64,000 nucleotides of DNA, from assembly GCA_026417415.1 (NCBI GenBank), contig JAOADG010000024.1, positions 1-64,000 on the forward strand. Reading direction: 5' to 3'. The notes beneath the pieces were generated by a model. The model saw only the letters and a program-made list of their open reading frames with translations. It ran no database searches and was not told the DNA's origin. Each line of letters begins with the position of its first letter. Position 1 is the first letter of the stretch. Source of the DNA: a bacterium (GTDB taxonomy: Bacteria > Electryoneota > JAOADG01). This document shows, in pieces, positions 63,043 through 64,000 of this stretch. A program made the position numbers and the translations under genes.

Positions 63043-64000
63043 ATGCTACCTCATTCTTTTATACGAAATTTACAAAAAACTTTTCATTTTTCCTTGTGTA
63101 GAAAAATAATCATCATTCTTTTAGCAAGTGCTGCTCCCTATCACATTTTTGCTCAAGGTGCTACCATTCCTATTTCTTCATCAATCTATCCATTTTTAGA
63201 AAGATTAGAAACATTCCAAACTGCAAAAAAAACTCTACCATCTCACCGTCCTTTGACCCGAATAGAAGCAGCGCAATTTTTATTATCCGTGGATACCACT
63301 CAACTAACGCCAATTGATAAACAGAAGTTCGCTCAATTTCTCAATGAACTGCATTTTGAAGTGAACCAATCATTTTCCAAAAAACACAGTAAAAAAACAA
63401 GTTGGACAAAAAAGAAACTATTTTTTTGGTTGCCTAAAGGGATTTATGAATCGCACAATGATTTTTTTCACTTCAAAAAGCAAGAATTTGCTATAAGAAT
63501 AAATCCGAGAATACGAATGGACTATACAAAAAGTCCGTCCAAAGATTGGAATCGTCAACAAAGGATAGGGTTAGGATGGTCGTTCCAAAGTCAATGGAAC
63601 GAAATAGGTGTAAGCTTTCGTTACTTAGATCATATGGATAAGGTTCCCTCTAAAAATGCGATGACTTTTCGTGAATGGAGAATCTTCGGAAATTCAGATA
63701 TAGCATTCCAAGGTGAATCAGAAAGTTATCTCACACGTAATCCACAAGATTGGACTAAAGAAAAAACAAGTGAAGAATACATAGTATCTACAGCATCTTT
63801 ATCCTACACATGGAAAACACTCAATTTTTTAATAGGGCGAGAAACAGTAGGTTGGGGACCGGGTGTACGACAAAAATTGATGTTAGGACAGCAAATTTCC
63901 CCTATTGACCAACTCCGTTTGGATTTTCAATTACTTGATAATCTGCGTTTTGTTTACTTACATGGTTGGTTGCTCAACGATCCACCCGTTACCGATACAA
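63043..64000 (+). CDS. Outer-membrane beta-barrel, Wzi-like (5' part, runs off the window)
   Basis: Open for 319 codons to the window end. A signal peptide is at about 1-38 (IIIILLASAAPYHIFA). A helical segment with LTRIEAAQFLL follows, then amphipathic beta-strands. The segment GRETVGWGPGVRQKLMLGQ (core GWGPG) and PIDQLRLDF matches the pattern of capsule-assembly Wzi-family porins in Bacteroidota. Wzi helps attach polysaccharide to the cell surface. The ATG at 63043 has no clear ribosome site. The 3' end is unknown. Confidence 0.65.
   Translation, partial: MLPHSFIRNLQKTFHFSLCRKIIIILLASAAPYHIFAQGATIPISSSIYPFLERLETFQTAKKTLPSHRPLTRIEAAQFLLSVDTTQLTPIDKQKFAQFLNELHFEVNQSFSKKHSKKTSWTKKKLFFWLPKGIYESHNDFFHFKKQEFAIRINPRIRMDYTKSPSKDWNRQQRIGLGWSFQSQWNEIGVSFRYLDHMDKVPSKNAMTFREWRIFGNSDIAFQGESESYLTRNPQDWTKEKTSEEYIVSTASLSYTWKTLNFLIGRETVGWGPGVRQKLMLGQQISPIDQLRLDFQLLDNLRFVYLHGWLLNDPPVTDT

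Noticed and set aside
1-64000. CRISPR array, insertion sequence, prophage or integrase
   Set aside because: I saw no regularly spaced repeats, no transposase or recombinase motifs and no phage structural genes in either strand.

Overview
The window looks like a chromosomal segment of a Gram-negative bacterium of the FCB superphylum (Bacteroidota, Ignavibacteria and related candidate lineages). The DNA is AT-rich by eye. Four proteins end in type IX secretion (T9SS) sorting domains, three of them with the YPNPFN-type signature that is frequent in Ignavibacteria, KSB1 and Marinimicrobia-like groups. ObgE has the SKSD form of its G4 motif, YidC has Lys where proteobacterial YidC has Arg, and a thiamin (TPP) riboswitch controls a TonB-dependent receptor. 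I cannot name a species. There is no insertion sequence, prophage, integrase or CRISPR array, and most genes are core or housekeeping.

Layout. 1-10 kb: the tail of a T9SS cargo protein, an asparaginase II, yidC, a lamin-tail-domain protein, a redoxin and a large P-domain T9SS cargo. 10-20 kb: two lipoproteins, a cyclophilin, a SpoU methyltransferase, a zinc-ribbon mini-protein, Sua5/TsaC, ThyX, polA, a 122-aa unknown and tRNA-Ser(CGA). 20-29 kb: a Cys-rich GT9 glycosyltransferase, an SPFH protein, then a minus-strand run of a beta-helix T9SS cargo, a lipoprotein, a sigma-54 activator, a PEGA-domain Ser/Thr kinase and a DUF2079 membrane protein. 29-37 kb: TPP riboswitch plus TonB receptor, a secreted M14 carboxypeptidase, malic enzyme-phosphotransacetylase and a lone receiver protein. 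37-41 kb: a translationally coupled minus-strand operon of two methyltransferases, a lipoprotein and a GH9 glycosidase lipoprotein. 41-53 kb: a long plus-strand run of a FlaA1/CapD-type dehydratase, DUF2723-TPR, obgE, dprA, ctpA, a SPOR protein, dsbD, thioredoxin and a ResA-like protein, ended by a terminator, then a DarT-like protein and a SIMPL protein. 54-60 kb (minus): GT2, TrkH, a membrane protein, pepA and a thioredoxin-like protein. 60-64 kb: trxB, a Rieske protein and an O-methyltransferase (plus), YqgE (minus), and the start of a Wzi-like outer-membrane protein.

How they work together. Three themes stand out: envelope building and secretion (YidC, lipoproteins, T9SS cargo, SPOR, CtpA, glycosyltransferases), thiol redox (TrxB to Trx to DsbD to ResA-like, plus two further thioredoxin-fold proteins and a Rieske protein) and nutrient capture (thiamin-regulated TonB receptor, secreted carboxypeptidase, GH9 enzyme, asparaginase).

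The least ordinary items are: an orphan DarT-like ADP-ribosyltransferase with no macrodomain antitoxin next to it; a Ser/Thr kinase that has lost all three glycines of its nucleotide loop and is overlapped with a sigma-54 activator gene; a GT9 enzyme with eight cysteines in two flanking clusters; and a TPP riboswitch whose terminator/antiterminator switch can be read directly. I did not find a wholly new multi-gene system that I could defend. Functional calls rest on motif recognition only; no searches were run.
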